Assembly: GCF_963169125.1 (NCBI RefSeq)
Contig: NC_084794.1
Coordinates: forward strand, 110,150,358-110,214,357
DNA: 64,000 nt
Direction: 5' to 3'
From: Humulus lupulus
Lineage: Eukaryota; Streptophyta; Magnoliopsida; Rosales; Cannabaceae
Of the stretch, positions 24,640 through 34,343 are shown piece by piece (the first letter of the stretch is position 1; every line of letters begins with the position of its first letter). The notes below the pieces were generated by a model that did no database searches, had not been told where the DNA came from, and saw only the letters and a program-made list of their open reading frames with translations. The translations under genes were made by a program, and so were the position numbers.

Positions 24640-25195
24640 TGGTGCTATAAACGATTGGCCAAGGAACGCTTCAGAGCTTAGAAGTTTCTTGGGATTGGTG
24701 GGATACCATCAGCGTTTGGTTGAAATTTTTCGAGGATTGCAATACCCTTGACTGAATTGGTATATGCGAATCGGGCTTCTATGATTTGAAACAGAGGCTG
24801 ATCATTTCACCATGGTATCAATACAAGTATGTGGTGGACTGATATACAAGAATGTGTAGTGGATACAGTCTTTGTTGTTTGAAAACAAGAATTCCGTAGT
24901 ATTTGGAGGTGCGACATGACAGAGACTAGGATGTGTCTGTATGTAGGCTGGGAAGGTGGTTGTGTATGCTTCACGGTAGTTAAAGGAAAAAGAACATAGA
25001 TATTCTACACAGGACTTTGAGCTGACAACAATGATGTTTGTGTTTAATGTGTGGCGACAATACTTATGTGGGGAGAAGTATAAGACATACACTGCACAAA
25101 ATTTTAGAGGGTTGGTGAAAATTGGTGAAGAATTGACGGTGAAATCCTTTATTACCCAAGGAAAATTGTCGTGGTGGTTGATGCCTGTTGTACCC
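24640..25195 (+). pseudogene. pol: Ty3/gypsy polymerase remnant (RT end and RNase H)
   Basis: Directly after gag the sequence reads [20 protein letters not shown] (RT thumb/connection). At 24985-25110 it has YSTQDFELTTM...VFNVWRQYLCGEKYKTYT (RNase H). At 25130-25190 a degenerate GEILYYPRKIVVVVDA corresponds to the usual end of the RNase H region. The RT palm with its FIDD motif is missing. Integrase is absent. It belongs to the element whose 5' LTR ends at 23316. Confidence 0.75.
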
Positions 25196-25505
25196 CAAAA
25201 CAAGTGTGGATTCAACCATTCAGCTAGGGGGTACCACTAGCAGATAAACACATGGGGAAAACAGGCAAGCAGAACATCTAGCTAACTTCAATGCGAGTAG
25301 CTCGAGTTAAGACTTAACAGTGCGCTATGCAGATAGTCTTCAGATCGCCTCTCTTGACAATAACCTAGTTTGAGACATGTAATGGTTAGGTTGCCTTCCA
25401 AATACTTTGAACTTGATACGAACTAAAGTCTGTTCACTCTTCGATCTCTAGCTTGAGGAATATTTCCAGCTCGTGGAAACCTGGTCATGATGCACAGTGA
25501 AGGAT
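25196..25505. other. Unassigned interval with the start of Tat-like LTR sequence
   Basis: Up to about 25375 nothing is recognised. From about 25376 the sequence begins to resemble the inner part of the Tat-like LTR at 12910-13797 (for example CCAGCTCGTGG at about 25467). The exact LTR start cannot be set. Confidence 0.4.
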
Positions 25506-26205
25506 CCTGAAAGACATGGAGGTTCCTTATACGCTCATTAATGCCCAGGATGTATTGCATATTTATTGCCCGAGATAATAGGAGTAATTTCCATAGGAAA
25601 TCATATCCATATGTAAATGGGAATTATCTTGATTGATTGTTTACCATATTTATGCATGCGATTACCCAAACCTGTCCAAGGATATTCACTATAAATATCA
25701 GGGACAACGGACAAGAAAAGGGATTGGTTTTCATGATACAAAAACTCTGCAGAAATTGCAATAGATTAATAATTTTGTCTCGTAGACTAGGTGGATTTTA
25801 GCCACTGAACCATGTAAAATTGTGAGTGTGAGAAGTTGTTCATATAATTCATTACGATTTAGAAAAGAGCACTAATATCAACAACTTGGTGCTTTCATTG
25901 AGAGTTCATTAATGCTTAATCCTTTACAAGTTTCACTCAACATTCATCATGGTGGTCACCCGATCAATGCACAACAATGAAATGGAGCAGCCTAGAGACC
26001 ATGAGGAGCATCATACGACCATTCCCACTGAAAAAGGCCAAGACGTTCAGCAATTCCCTAGAAAGAAACATGTGGGCCAGAGCGATACTAGGAGTTGAGC
26101 ATCACGCCCATAAAATCCTAATCCAGGATATCTAATAGCCATCGAGATGGAGAATTCCTGATTAAGGAGCCATCTTGCTCGGGCTAACAGGCAGATCGAG
26201 GAAGT
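25506..26205 (+). repeat. Left arm of an inverted repeat: Tat-like LTR end, primer site and gag start
   Basis: The arm matches the reverse complement of 26583-27333 at roughly 80-85% by eye. It contains the LTR end (about 25883, ...ATCAACA), a TTGGTGCTTTCATTGAG stretch as primer/leader region, and a short ORF from ATG 25949 to a stop at 26096 (MVVTRSMHNNEMEQP...), the gag N-terminus of this family. After 26098 the frame is broken, but the match to the other arm continues to about 26205 (CCATCGAGATGGAGAAT, AATTAAGGAGCCAT-like). Confidence 0.75.
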
Positions 26206-26582
26206 GAATGCCAAATTAAGGAGCCAGCGAATCCATCTGTATTGCGATAAGAGCCACAGACACAGAGGACTCGAGAGATCACAGTAGAACCGAGATGAGC
26301 TAATTTAGTACAACCTAATCGAGATGCGTAGGAGGATTCGCTGGGGTGTTTTGTCTCTGTGAACTTGTGCCAGCTCACCCTAGTGGGTTGTTATGGGCAT
26401 TCTTGGGAATCTGTGCGGAAGGCAGGGAGTTGGGGGTCGTAGTTTTGACTGACCGACCAACTGAAGGTACAGAGCTCGGAGTGGCGATCCTGACACAACG
26501 ACTGGGTTTGGAACGATTATACCTGTCGGACTTATGGGACCCACTTTGCGTCGGTAGCAAGAGGGGGTAACTGAGCCAAGAC
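26206..26582. other. Spacer of the inverted repeat
   Basis: About 380 bp with no similarity between its two halves that I can see. Open frames on both strands are short and not recognisable. GC is higher than in the arms. It may be downstream leader or gag sequence of one of the two truncated elements. Confidence 0.4.
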
Positions 26583-27333
26583 CTCCTTGATCTATCTGTT
26601 TTCCCTAACGAAATGGCTCCTTAATTAGGCATTCTCCATCTCGATGGCCATTAGATCTCCTAGATTATGATTTGGTGGGAGTGACGCTGATCTCTCAGCG
26701 TCGTCTTGGCCCACCAGTTCTTCCCAGGACATTGCTGAACTTCTGGGCCCTTTTCAGTGGGAACAGTTCTATGATGTGCCTCTTTCCCACTAGACTGTTC
26801 CATTTTGTTGTCATGCATTGATCGAGTAACCACCATAATGAACATCGAATGAATCTTGTAAAACACTCATTTCCTCTCAACGAAAGCACCAAATTGTTGA
26901 AGCGGTTTTTCGCCAATAGTATAATTATAAATCTAATAAGAGTATTAGTGCTTATTTGTAAACCGTAATGAACTTATAAGAACCCTTTCATACACACACA
27001 ATTTTTATGTGGTTCAGTGATTAAAATCCACCTAGTCCATGCGACAATATTATTGCTCTTCTCTCATAATTTCTATAGAGTTTCAGTACCACAAAAAGGT
27101 CGTCCCTTTTCCTGTCCATTATCCCTGATATTTATAGTGGAATTTCCTGGACAGGTTTGGGTAACTATCTGCATAAATATGGTATACATTTAATACAGAT
27201 AATTCCCATTTACATTGGGATATGATTGCATAACAGAATACACTCCTGCTGTCTCGGATAATAAATGATAAATGTACAATACATCCTGGACATTAATGAG
27301 CGTATAAAGAGCCTCAGAGTCTCTTGGGATCTT
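26583..27333 (-). repeat. Right arm of the inverted repeat: Tat-like LTR and gag start
   Basis: On the minus strand this arm reads LTR (ending GAAAAACCGCTTCAACA at about 26906), then TTGGTGCTTTCGTTGAG, then an ATG at 26836 opening MVVTRSMHDNKMEQSS. The LTR part includes CTCATTAATGTCCAGGATG, CCCAAACCTGTCCAGGAAAT and GACTAGGTGGATTTTA. It is truncated at about 27333, where gypsy integrase sequence of another element begins. Both arms carry a gag start but no further gag or polymerase. Confidence 0.75.
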
Positions 27334-27344
27334 TCAGTATGCGT

Positions 27345-27913
27345 CCTGGCCAGGTTTCCACAGGCTGAACATCTTTTTGAAACACATTTACTTTCATTTC
27401 TTTTCGAAACGCATCATTCACCGGAGAAACTTTAAGAAATACTTGATCGCCTATTGAAAATTCAACAATCCATCTCTTAGTGTCGGCATAGCACTTCTGG
27501 CAACTTTGAGCAGCAATCATTCGTTGTCTTATCTTTTCTACTGCCTCAGTTGCTTCTCTTACAGCCTCAGGTCCTAAATATCGTCTTTCACCAACCTCGT
27601 CCCAATGAAGTGGTGATCGGCATTTTCGTCCATATAGCATCTCATAAGGTGCCATGCCTATCGTCGCCTGATAACTATTGTTGTAAGAGAATTCTATCAA
27701 AGGAAGATACTTGCTCCATGATCCTAAGAAGTCTAATGCACAAGCCCTCAGCATATCTTCTAATATTTGTATGGTGACCATCAGTTTGAGGGTGAAATGT
27801 CGTACTTAGCTTTAACTTAGTGCCCATTGCACGCTGTAGAACTTCCCAGAACTTTGATGTGAAAACCGATCCTCTATCGGAGACTATCGTCTTTGGAACT
27901 CCATAAATCTCAA
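27345..27913 (-). pseudogene. pol: Ty3/gypsy integrase remnant
   Basis: Minus strand: from 27900 the core reads YGVPKTIVSDRGSVFTSKFW (second catalytic Asp region), then STTFHPQTDG. A small deletion and frame change follow near 27770, losing the usual glutamate-containing stretch. The next frame continues ALDFLGSWSKYLPLIEFSYN and APYEMLYGRKCRSPLHWDE. It loses similarity after FLKVSP near 27420. It is probably the downstream part of the minus-strand element whose RT/RNase H lies at 36576-38580, the plus-strand element having inserted between. The zinc-binding N-terminal part is missing. Confidence 0.8.
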
Positions 27914-27932
27914 CATATCTTCTAATATTTGT
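27914..27932. repeat. 19-bp duplicated sequence at a deletion junction
   Basis: CATATCTTCTAATATTTGT occurs at 27752-27770 inside the integrase remnant and again at 27914-27932, exactly where integrase sequence meets the truncated LTR. It looks like filler copied from about 160 bp away during end joining. Confidence 0.7.
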
Positions 27933-29805
27933 GGGGAATTTTACAATTTTTCCCTCGGGAAAGTTTCCGGTACCCCGAGCTTTGGGATTAGCTTAATTGC
28001 CTAAGGATAGACTTAAGGAGCTATAGAAAACAGTAGAACATAGTAAACCGACTCTTTCCCCTTTCTCCCTTTCTCTCTCAAAGGAAACTCTTGGAATCTA
28101 AAGGAACTCAGCTGAAAGCTCTGTGATTTAGGCTTGGGTCTTGAGGGATTAGATCAATTTTAGCAAAGGAATTCAACCAGGACTAAGGTAAAGATTGATT
28201 CTCATTTTCTGTTGTTGAAATTCTGTGATTTGGTTGTGTTCTAAGTGGTTTTTGGGTTTTGGATTTGAAGATTAAATTAGCCTAGAACCTTGGAAGTTAG
28301 CTCAGAAAGATCTTGAAGGATTGGTTCTGCAGCTGAGGTAAGCTCAAATTTAAGGTTTAATGGCTGAGCTATAGTGTTTCCATGAATGGGTTTTGTGTTC
28401 TTGAGTTAGAAAGTTTCAGTGATTGAAATAGGGTTTTGATGGGTTTCTAGTCTAGGTTTCAGCTGGGTTATGTTGCTGGAATCTTGTGGGAAGGTTTTGG
28501 ATAATTGAGTTGTGGAATTGGGGTAGTTTTGAGTGAGTTTGCATGAGGTTTGAGAGTCCAAAATGGAGGTTTTTCTAGGTTCGAAGGGGTCGGGCCGCGA
28601 CATAGTTCTTGGTAAGCCGCGACCCTTCGAAGCTGATGGGTGCTGAGGAAGGAGGGCGGGCCGCGGTATGGTCTGAGTAGGGCCGCAACCCTTACCTATT
28701 TTTGGGCATTGGGAGGCCTCTAGTTGGGGCCATGCCACGGCATAGGTGGCTAATGCCACGACCCATAAGGGATTTTGGGATTTTGAGATTCTAGGCTTGG
28801 GAATTTAACCTAGAGTGCTCAGGATTGAATCTTTTACTATGTTTGGTGAAGTTAAATATTATGGAGACTAGAACTTTTTCTAGAAGCTCATTTAAGATTG
28901 TTGATGGTATCCTTTATCTTGGTTGTGACTAGGTCCTAAGCTAGGGCTCGGGGATTTGATCATGCTGAAGGAGCATCGCTCGTAACTAGTTCACTTGGAA
29001 GCCAAAGGTAAGAAAACTGCACCTGGTTGTGTATTTGTAATGGGACTAAGGGTTCCCTAATATGTATTCATTGAAATGGATGGTATTATGCCATGTAAAT
29101 AGTAAACCAACGGCCTAAGAGTGCTAAAGGTTACACTTGCGCACAGGGCGCGGCTCTGCCAATGGTAGCCGAGGACAGCTTATTATGCATAGAGCTCGGT
29201 TTAAGAGGGCCGGAGTCAGTGGGGTAAACAGAGGTGCGACCTAAGTTGTCGACATTAGTTATTATGTGATTTGACTGTTATTAATGATTGGTTGCATCTT
29301 TGATTCTGATTACATGCTATGTGATTAATGTGGAGTGTTAAGTGGTTGATCATGCTTGATGAATTATTCTCTTGATATGATTGTTGAGATGTGTAATATG
29401 TTTTCTTGCTGGGCCTTGGCTCACGGGTGCTACGTGGTGCAGGTAAAGGCAAGGGAAAACTTGATCAACCCTGACTTGGAGAGCTCTGTGAGCGGAATGT
29501 ACATGACCAGCTGCTCAGCCGCCACGGTTGAGAGGATAACAGGAACAGAAAAGCTATAAATGTCTGTTTTGCCTTAGAGTGGCTGATGGTAGTCTGTATT
29601 TTGGAAATTTTTTAAACTAACCTTTAAACACGGTTCCTTTTTTGGATCCCATATGTAAATTTGTTTAAGTATATAAAATGTATCTTTTGAGACCAAAACC
29701 ATTTTATCCTTAGTACATTTATGGTTTAGTGACACGTTTTGACTAAATGACTTGATTAGCAAGTCCTGCACCTTTATAAGTACACTGGCTATCCAGGGCG
29801 TTACA
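27933..29805 (+). mobile_element. 5' LTR (5'-truncated) of the main plus-strand gypsy element
   Basis: Aligns with the 3' LTR from about 34711 to 36575. The first about 366 bp of the LTR, including TGTAACGACCC, are missing. Compared with the 3' LTR it keeps a 28-bp stretch near 28107 (GAAAGCTCTGTGATTTAGGC) and lacks about 13 bp near 29785. By eye the two differ by a few percent, mostly transitions in CG/CNG contexts, while 29000-29560 is almost identical. Module sites: AAAGGTAAGAAAACTGC at about 29005, TGGGCCTTGGCTCACGGGTG at about 29411, hairpin 29514-29532, GGATCCCATATG at about 29643. Confidence 0.9.
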
Positions 29806-29808
29806 ACT

Positions 29809-29820
29809 TGGTATCAAAGC
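29809..29820 (+). other. Primer-binding site
   Basis: TGGTATCAAAGC, three bases after the LTR end at 29805. One base differs from the common initiator-Met-tRNA site TGGTATCAGAGC. It sets the orientation and the LTR boundary. Confidence 0.85.
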
Positions 29821-30286
29821 ATTCTAGGTTTAAGGGTTCCTGAAGACCGGCTGGACATGTACATTCACTGCTAGAGACAAGCTCGATTCAGGGTTTGGTA
29901 ATGTGTATATGTGCTTATATGCTTATATGCCTGGAATGAACTATGATTGTTGTTATCTGTTGGATTAATAGGGAGCATGAGATAATGATAGGGCCTGGCC
30001 CTTGACTGTTGTGTGAGAATATTGAGGCATGTTTATTAACATTGCCGTGCATGTACATGAATATTTTGATGATTAATTGCATATCGTGTATGGATGTATG
30101 CTTGTTTCATAGCTATTGTGTGATGAGGTTGGGGCATGCTTATTAGCAGCTGGTGCATGTCGATAAATGCCTATATGTTGATTATTGGTGTGTGGTTATG
30201 TTCCATTGGTGGATTTTGGAGAAGCTTTTACCCTGTCATCATGGTCTGATTGCCGAGTCGTTGATTGCAGATTGACTTAGATAGCT
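29821..30286 (+). other. Untranslated leader of the plus-strand element
   Basis: About 465 bp between primer site and gag start. It contains scattered GGCATG-TTATTA-like words related to the 40-bp array of the element at 41200-41510, in far fewer copies. It ends with TTGATTGCAG (30261-30270), an acceptor-like site 17 nt before the gag ATG. Confidence 0.5.
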
Positions 30287-33200
30287 ATGCATCCAAGAAA
30301 ATCTACGCGACTAGCCGGCACTAAGTTTGGGACCGGGGGTGATGACTAGGGCCAGATTCCGCCGCCAGTCCCTGAGAACTGGTAGCAACTTATGGTCGAT
30401 ATGCAGGCTCGGTTGCAGAGCCAAGATGAGCAGATCCGTATTCTGCAACAACAGGCTCCATCAGGGAGTGCTGCCCCTATTGTACAACCTGCAGTGGTAC
30501 CAGTTGTACAGCCGGGGGAGGTTGGGAACAGATGAGAGCCGTTGTATGAGCGGTTCAGGAAGCAAAAACCCCCAATCTTTGAGGGTGGACCGGATCCATT
30601 GAAAGCCGAGCAATGGCTAACCATGATTACTACAATTCTGGATTTCATGAGAGTAGAGGGGCATGATAGAGTGGCATGTGCCACTTATATGTTGAGAGAG
30701 GATGCCTACATCTGGTGGGAAGTGGCATCCCAGACCAGGGATGTTACTGCTTTGAGTTTGGAAGGTTTCAGAGACTTGTTCAGTGAGAAATACTACAATG
30801 TTGTTGTTAGGGTAGCAAAAGTTAATGAGTTCGTGGGTTTGGTACAGGGCAATATGACTATTACTGAATATGCCCTAAAATTTGACAGACTTGCGAAATT
30901 TGCACCAGATCTTGTGCCTACTGATGCTGCTAGGCAAGAAAGATTTATCAAGGGGTTTAATGCTATGATAGCCCTGGATGTTAGAATTACAATGGTACCT
31001 GTAGGAACAACTTATGCCCAGGTCATTGAGAAGGCTCTTACCTCTGAGGAAGCGGAGAATAAGATTTGGAAAGAAAGTGCGGTGAGACACAAGGGCCGCA
31101 GAGTGGTGCCTCCTTATTCAAGGGCAGGTAGGGGCGGAGGCCCTAGTGACTTCAAGAGAAAGACTCCTGACACTTTGACTGCTGCTGGTCCTGATAGGAG
31201 GGGTCGGGGTGGACAGGGTGGCCGTCAGGGTGGCAGCGAGGCATGGCGGACCTATCCGGAGCGCCCGAGGTGTAGAAGATGCCATCTGGGCGAGTGTCGG
31301 GCCAAGGCTTGCTTTGTGGGCGGAACAGTGGGGCATCTCAGGAAAGACTGCCCAACAGTGAAGAAAGGTGAAGCAGGAAAGGTGGATAGCTTGACTCCAG
31401 CTCGAGTATTCACCTTAACTCAGGCAGAGGCCGAGGCTAGTCCCTCGGTAGTGACAAGTCATATTTCTAGCACTGGCTTTCCTTTTACTATATTGATTGA
31501 TTCTGGTGCTACACACTCCTTTGTTTCTAGTAAAGTGATTGATAGATTGTGTAGACCTAATGAATATCAGACTGCAAGGTTTGGGACTTTATTGCCTACA
31601 AGGGAACTGGTAGTTTCTAGGAGATGGATAAAGGCACTGCCAGTGATGGTTGATAGTAGAGAACTTTTGGTGGATCTGATTGAGTTAGATATGGAGGATT
31701 TTGATATGATCTTAGGGATGGATTGGTTGGTCAGGTATGGAGCTACTATTGACTGCAGGAAGAAGATAGTGACTTTTGAGCTTGAGGGCGAGGATCCTTT
31801 TGTCTTTGTGGGTGTGGTATTTGGACCCCGCGTACCCATGATTTCAACATTGAGAGCTAGAGACTTGTTACAGGGTGGATGTATAGGTTTTTTGGCTAGT
31901 GTGGTGGATACTACCAGGGTTATGCCAGCAGGCCCGGGAGAGACCAGATTGGTGGGTGACTTTTTGGACGTATTTCCTGAGGATCTACCAGGGTTGCCGC
32001 CGCACAGGGAGATTCAATTTGAGATTGAGTCAGCACTGGGGATAGAACCAGTATCACGGGCACCATACAGGGTGGCACCAGCAGAGTTGAAGGAATTGAA
32101 GATACAGTTGCAAGAACTTCTGGATTTGGGATTCATCAGGCCTAGTTATTCTCCATGGGGCGCTCAAGTGTTGTTTGTTAAGAAGTAGGACGGGACTATG
32201 AGGATGTGTATACACTATAGAGAATTGAACAAGTTGACTATCAAGAATAAGTACCCTCTACCAAGGATTGATGACTTGTTTGATCAGCTGCAGGGAAAGA
32301 CGGTATTCTCAAAGATTGATCTTCGATCTGGTTATCACTCGCTGAGGATCAAAGATGAGGACATAGCGAAGACGACCTTCCGAACACGGTATGGGCATTA
32401 TGAGTTCTTGGTCATGTCTTTTGGTCTGACCAATGCCCCGATAGCTTTTATGGATCTTATGAACAGGGTGTTCAGGGAATTCTTGGATCAGTTCGTCATT
32501 GTTTTCATCGACGACATCTTGGTTTACTTCAGTTCAGAGGCAGAGCATGAGCATCATCTTCGGCAGGTTTTACAGAGGTTAAGGGAGCATTATCTATACG
32601 CCAAGTTTTAGAAGTGTGAGTTTTGGTTGCCAGAGGTGACTATTCTTGGGCATTTAGTTGGAGCAGAAGGGATTAAGGCAGATCCGTCCAAGGTGGAAGC
32701 AGTAAGAGATTGGCCGAGGCCAAGGAATGCCTCGGAGGTGCGGAGTTTCCTTGGGTTGGTAGGTTATTACAGACGATTCATAGAGGGGTTCTCAAAGATT
32801 TCTTCACCAATGACATAGTTGACAAGGAAGAATCAGAAGTTTGTTTGGTTAGAGAAGTGTGAGAACAGTTTTCAAGAGTTGAAGCGACGACTTATTTCTG
32901 CACCTGTGCTGAGTCTTCCTTCGGAGGAAGGAAAGTTTGTAGTCTATTGTGATGCATCGATGATGGGTTTAGGCTGTGTGTTGATGCAGAATGAGAAGGT
33001 TACAGCTTACGCATCGCGATAGCTGAAGGAGTATGAGCAGCGGTATCCTACTCATGATTTGGAACTAGTAGCAGTGGTATTTGCACTGAAGGTGTGGCGA
33101 CATTATCTGTATGGGGAAAAATGTGAGATATACACTGACCATAAGAGTTTGAAATATTTATTCACTCAGAAGGATCTGAACATGAGGCAGAGGCGTTTGT

Positions 33201-34307
33201 TGGAGCTGGTTAAGGATTATGATTGTGATATCCTTTACCACCCTAGGAAGGCCAATGTGGTGGCAAATGCGATGAGCCGGAGGGGACCTACATAGTTGTA
33301 TAGTTCCACCCAGATCTCGAGGGAATTAGTTGATGAGATGGCCAGGGCAAGGATAGAACTGGTGGTAGGCTAGTTATCTATTACCTTGCAGTCGACCCTG
33401 CTAGAGCGGGTAAAGAAGGGTCAGTTGGTGGACGCGCGGTTGCAGGAGATCAGACAACATGTCTTAGCAGGGACAACTAAGGATTATTCTGTTTCTGAGA
33501 TAGGTTTGCTTCGATATCAGGGACAGATTTGTATTCTGGTAGATGAGGGGATCAGACGAGAGATACTGGATGAGTCTCACACTACGCCATACTTGCTTCA
33601 TCTGGGTACCACAAAGATGTATCAGGATCTACGGACATTATATTGGTGGCCCGAGATGAAGAAGGATGCGGTAGAGTATGTGGCTAGATGTTTGACATGT
33701 CAGCAGGTAAAGGCTGAGCATCAGTGACCAGCGGGATTGCTTCAGCGTTTGGGTATTCTAGAGTGGAAGTGGGAGGACATCACTATGGATTTCTTGGGAG
33801 GACTACCCAGGACTGTGGGACTTTGTGACTCGGTGTGGGTGATAGTGGACAGATACACCAAGTCAGCTCATTTTCTACCAGTGAAGTCGACGTACAAAGT
33901 GAAACAGTATGCAGATTTGTATGTGAGGGAGATAGTTCGTCTCCATGGGGTTCCAAAGTCCATTGTATCTGATCGAGACCCTATCTTTACCTCCAAATTT
34001 TGGGGGACTCAACAGAGAGTCATGGGAACTCAGTTGAAGTTTAGCACAACTTTTCATCCTCAGACTGATGTTTCTGTTGAAGTATGTTTCTCATACGACA
34101 CATGTGCTAAAGTATGAGGACTTAGAGTTATAGACTGACTTGTCCTATGAAGAGCGACCAGTTCAGATTTTAGATCGGAAGGACAAAGTCTTACGGAATA
34201 AGACAATTCCGTTAGTGAAAGTGTTATGGAGAAATAGTAAGGTCGAGGAAGCGACCTAGGAGTTAAAGACAGCGATGCGGGATCAGTATCCCAAGCTATT
34301 CAGGTAA
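30287..34307 (+). pseudogene. gag-pol: Ty3/gypsy chromovirus gag-pol, many stops and one internal deletion
   Basis: A single frame from ATG 30287 carries gag and pol in usual order. N-terminal coil and Gag core (EPLYERFRKQKPPIFEGG, about 30536). Zinc knuckle 31310-31351, whose second Cys is Gly (codon 31319). Protease DSGATHSFV (31499). RT with FIDDIL intact (32504-32515). RNase H ([11 protein letters not shown] near 33046). Integrase zinc region (CLTC near 33695) and core (VSDRDPIFTSKFW near 33967). Stops: 30347, 30383, 30533, 32186, 32609, 32816, 33020, 33293, 33371, 33725. At about 34070 a deletion removes the integrase glutamate region. The reading resumes one frame over (34077-34307), encoding a chromodomain-like tail (SYEERPVQILDRKDKVLR; WRNSKVEEAT), with stops at 34131 and 34257. 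This tail places it among plant chromoviruses, probably Tekay/Del-like. Confidence 0.93.
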
Positions 34308-34332
34308 ATTTTGAGGACAAAATTCTCAGTAT

Positions 34333-34343
34333 GAGGGGATAGT
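34333..34343 (+). other. Polypurine tract
   Basis: GAGGGGATAGT immediately upstream of the 3' LTR TG at 34344, preceded by GGACAAAATTCTCAGTAT. It is typical of gypsy plus-strand priming. Confidence 0.75.

Noticed and set aside
24802..25215. 137-aa minus-strand ORF
   Set aside because: Antisense shadow of the RNase H remnant at 24985-25190.
28406..28759. 117-aa minus-strand ORF, with a near copy at 35162-35425
   Set aside because: Antisense frame across the LTR; the frame is not kept equally in both LTRs.
29255..29559. Identical 65- and 67-aa ORFs at 29255-29559 and 36012-36316
   Set aside because: Identical because they lie in the two LTRs of the same element; not coding genes.
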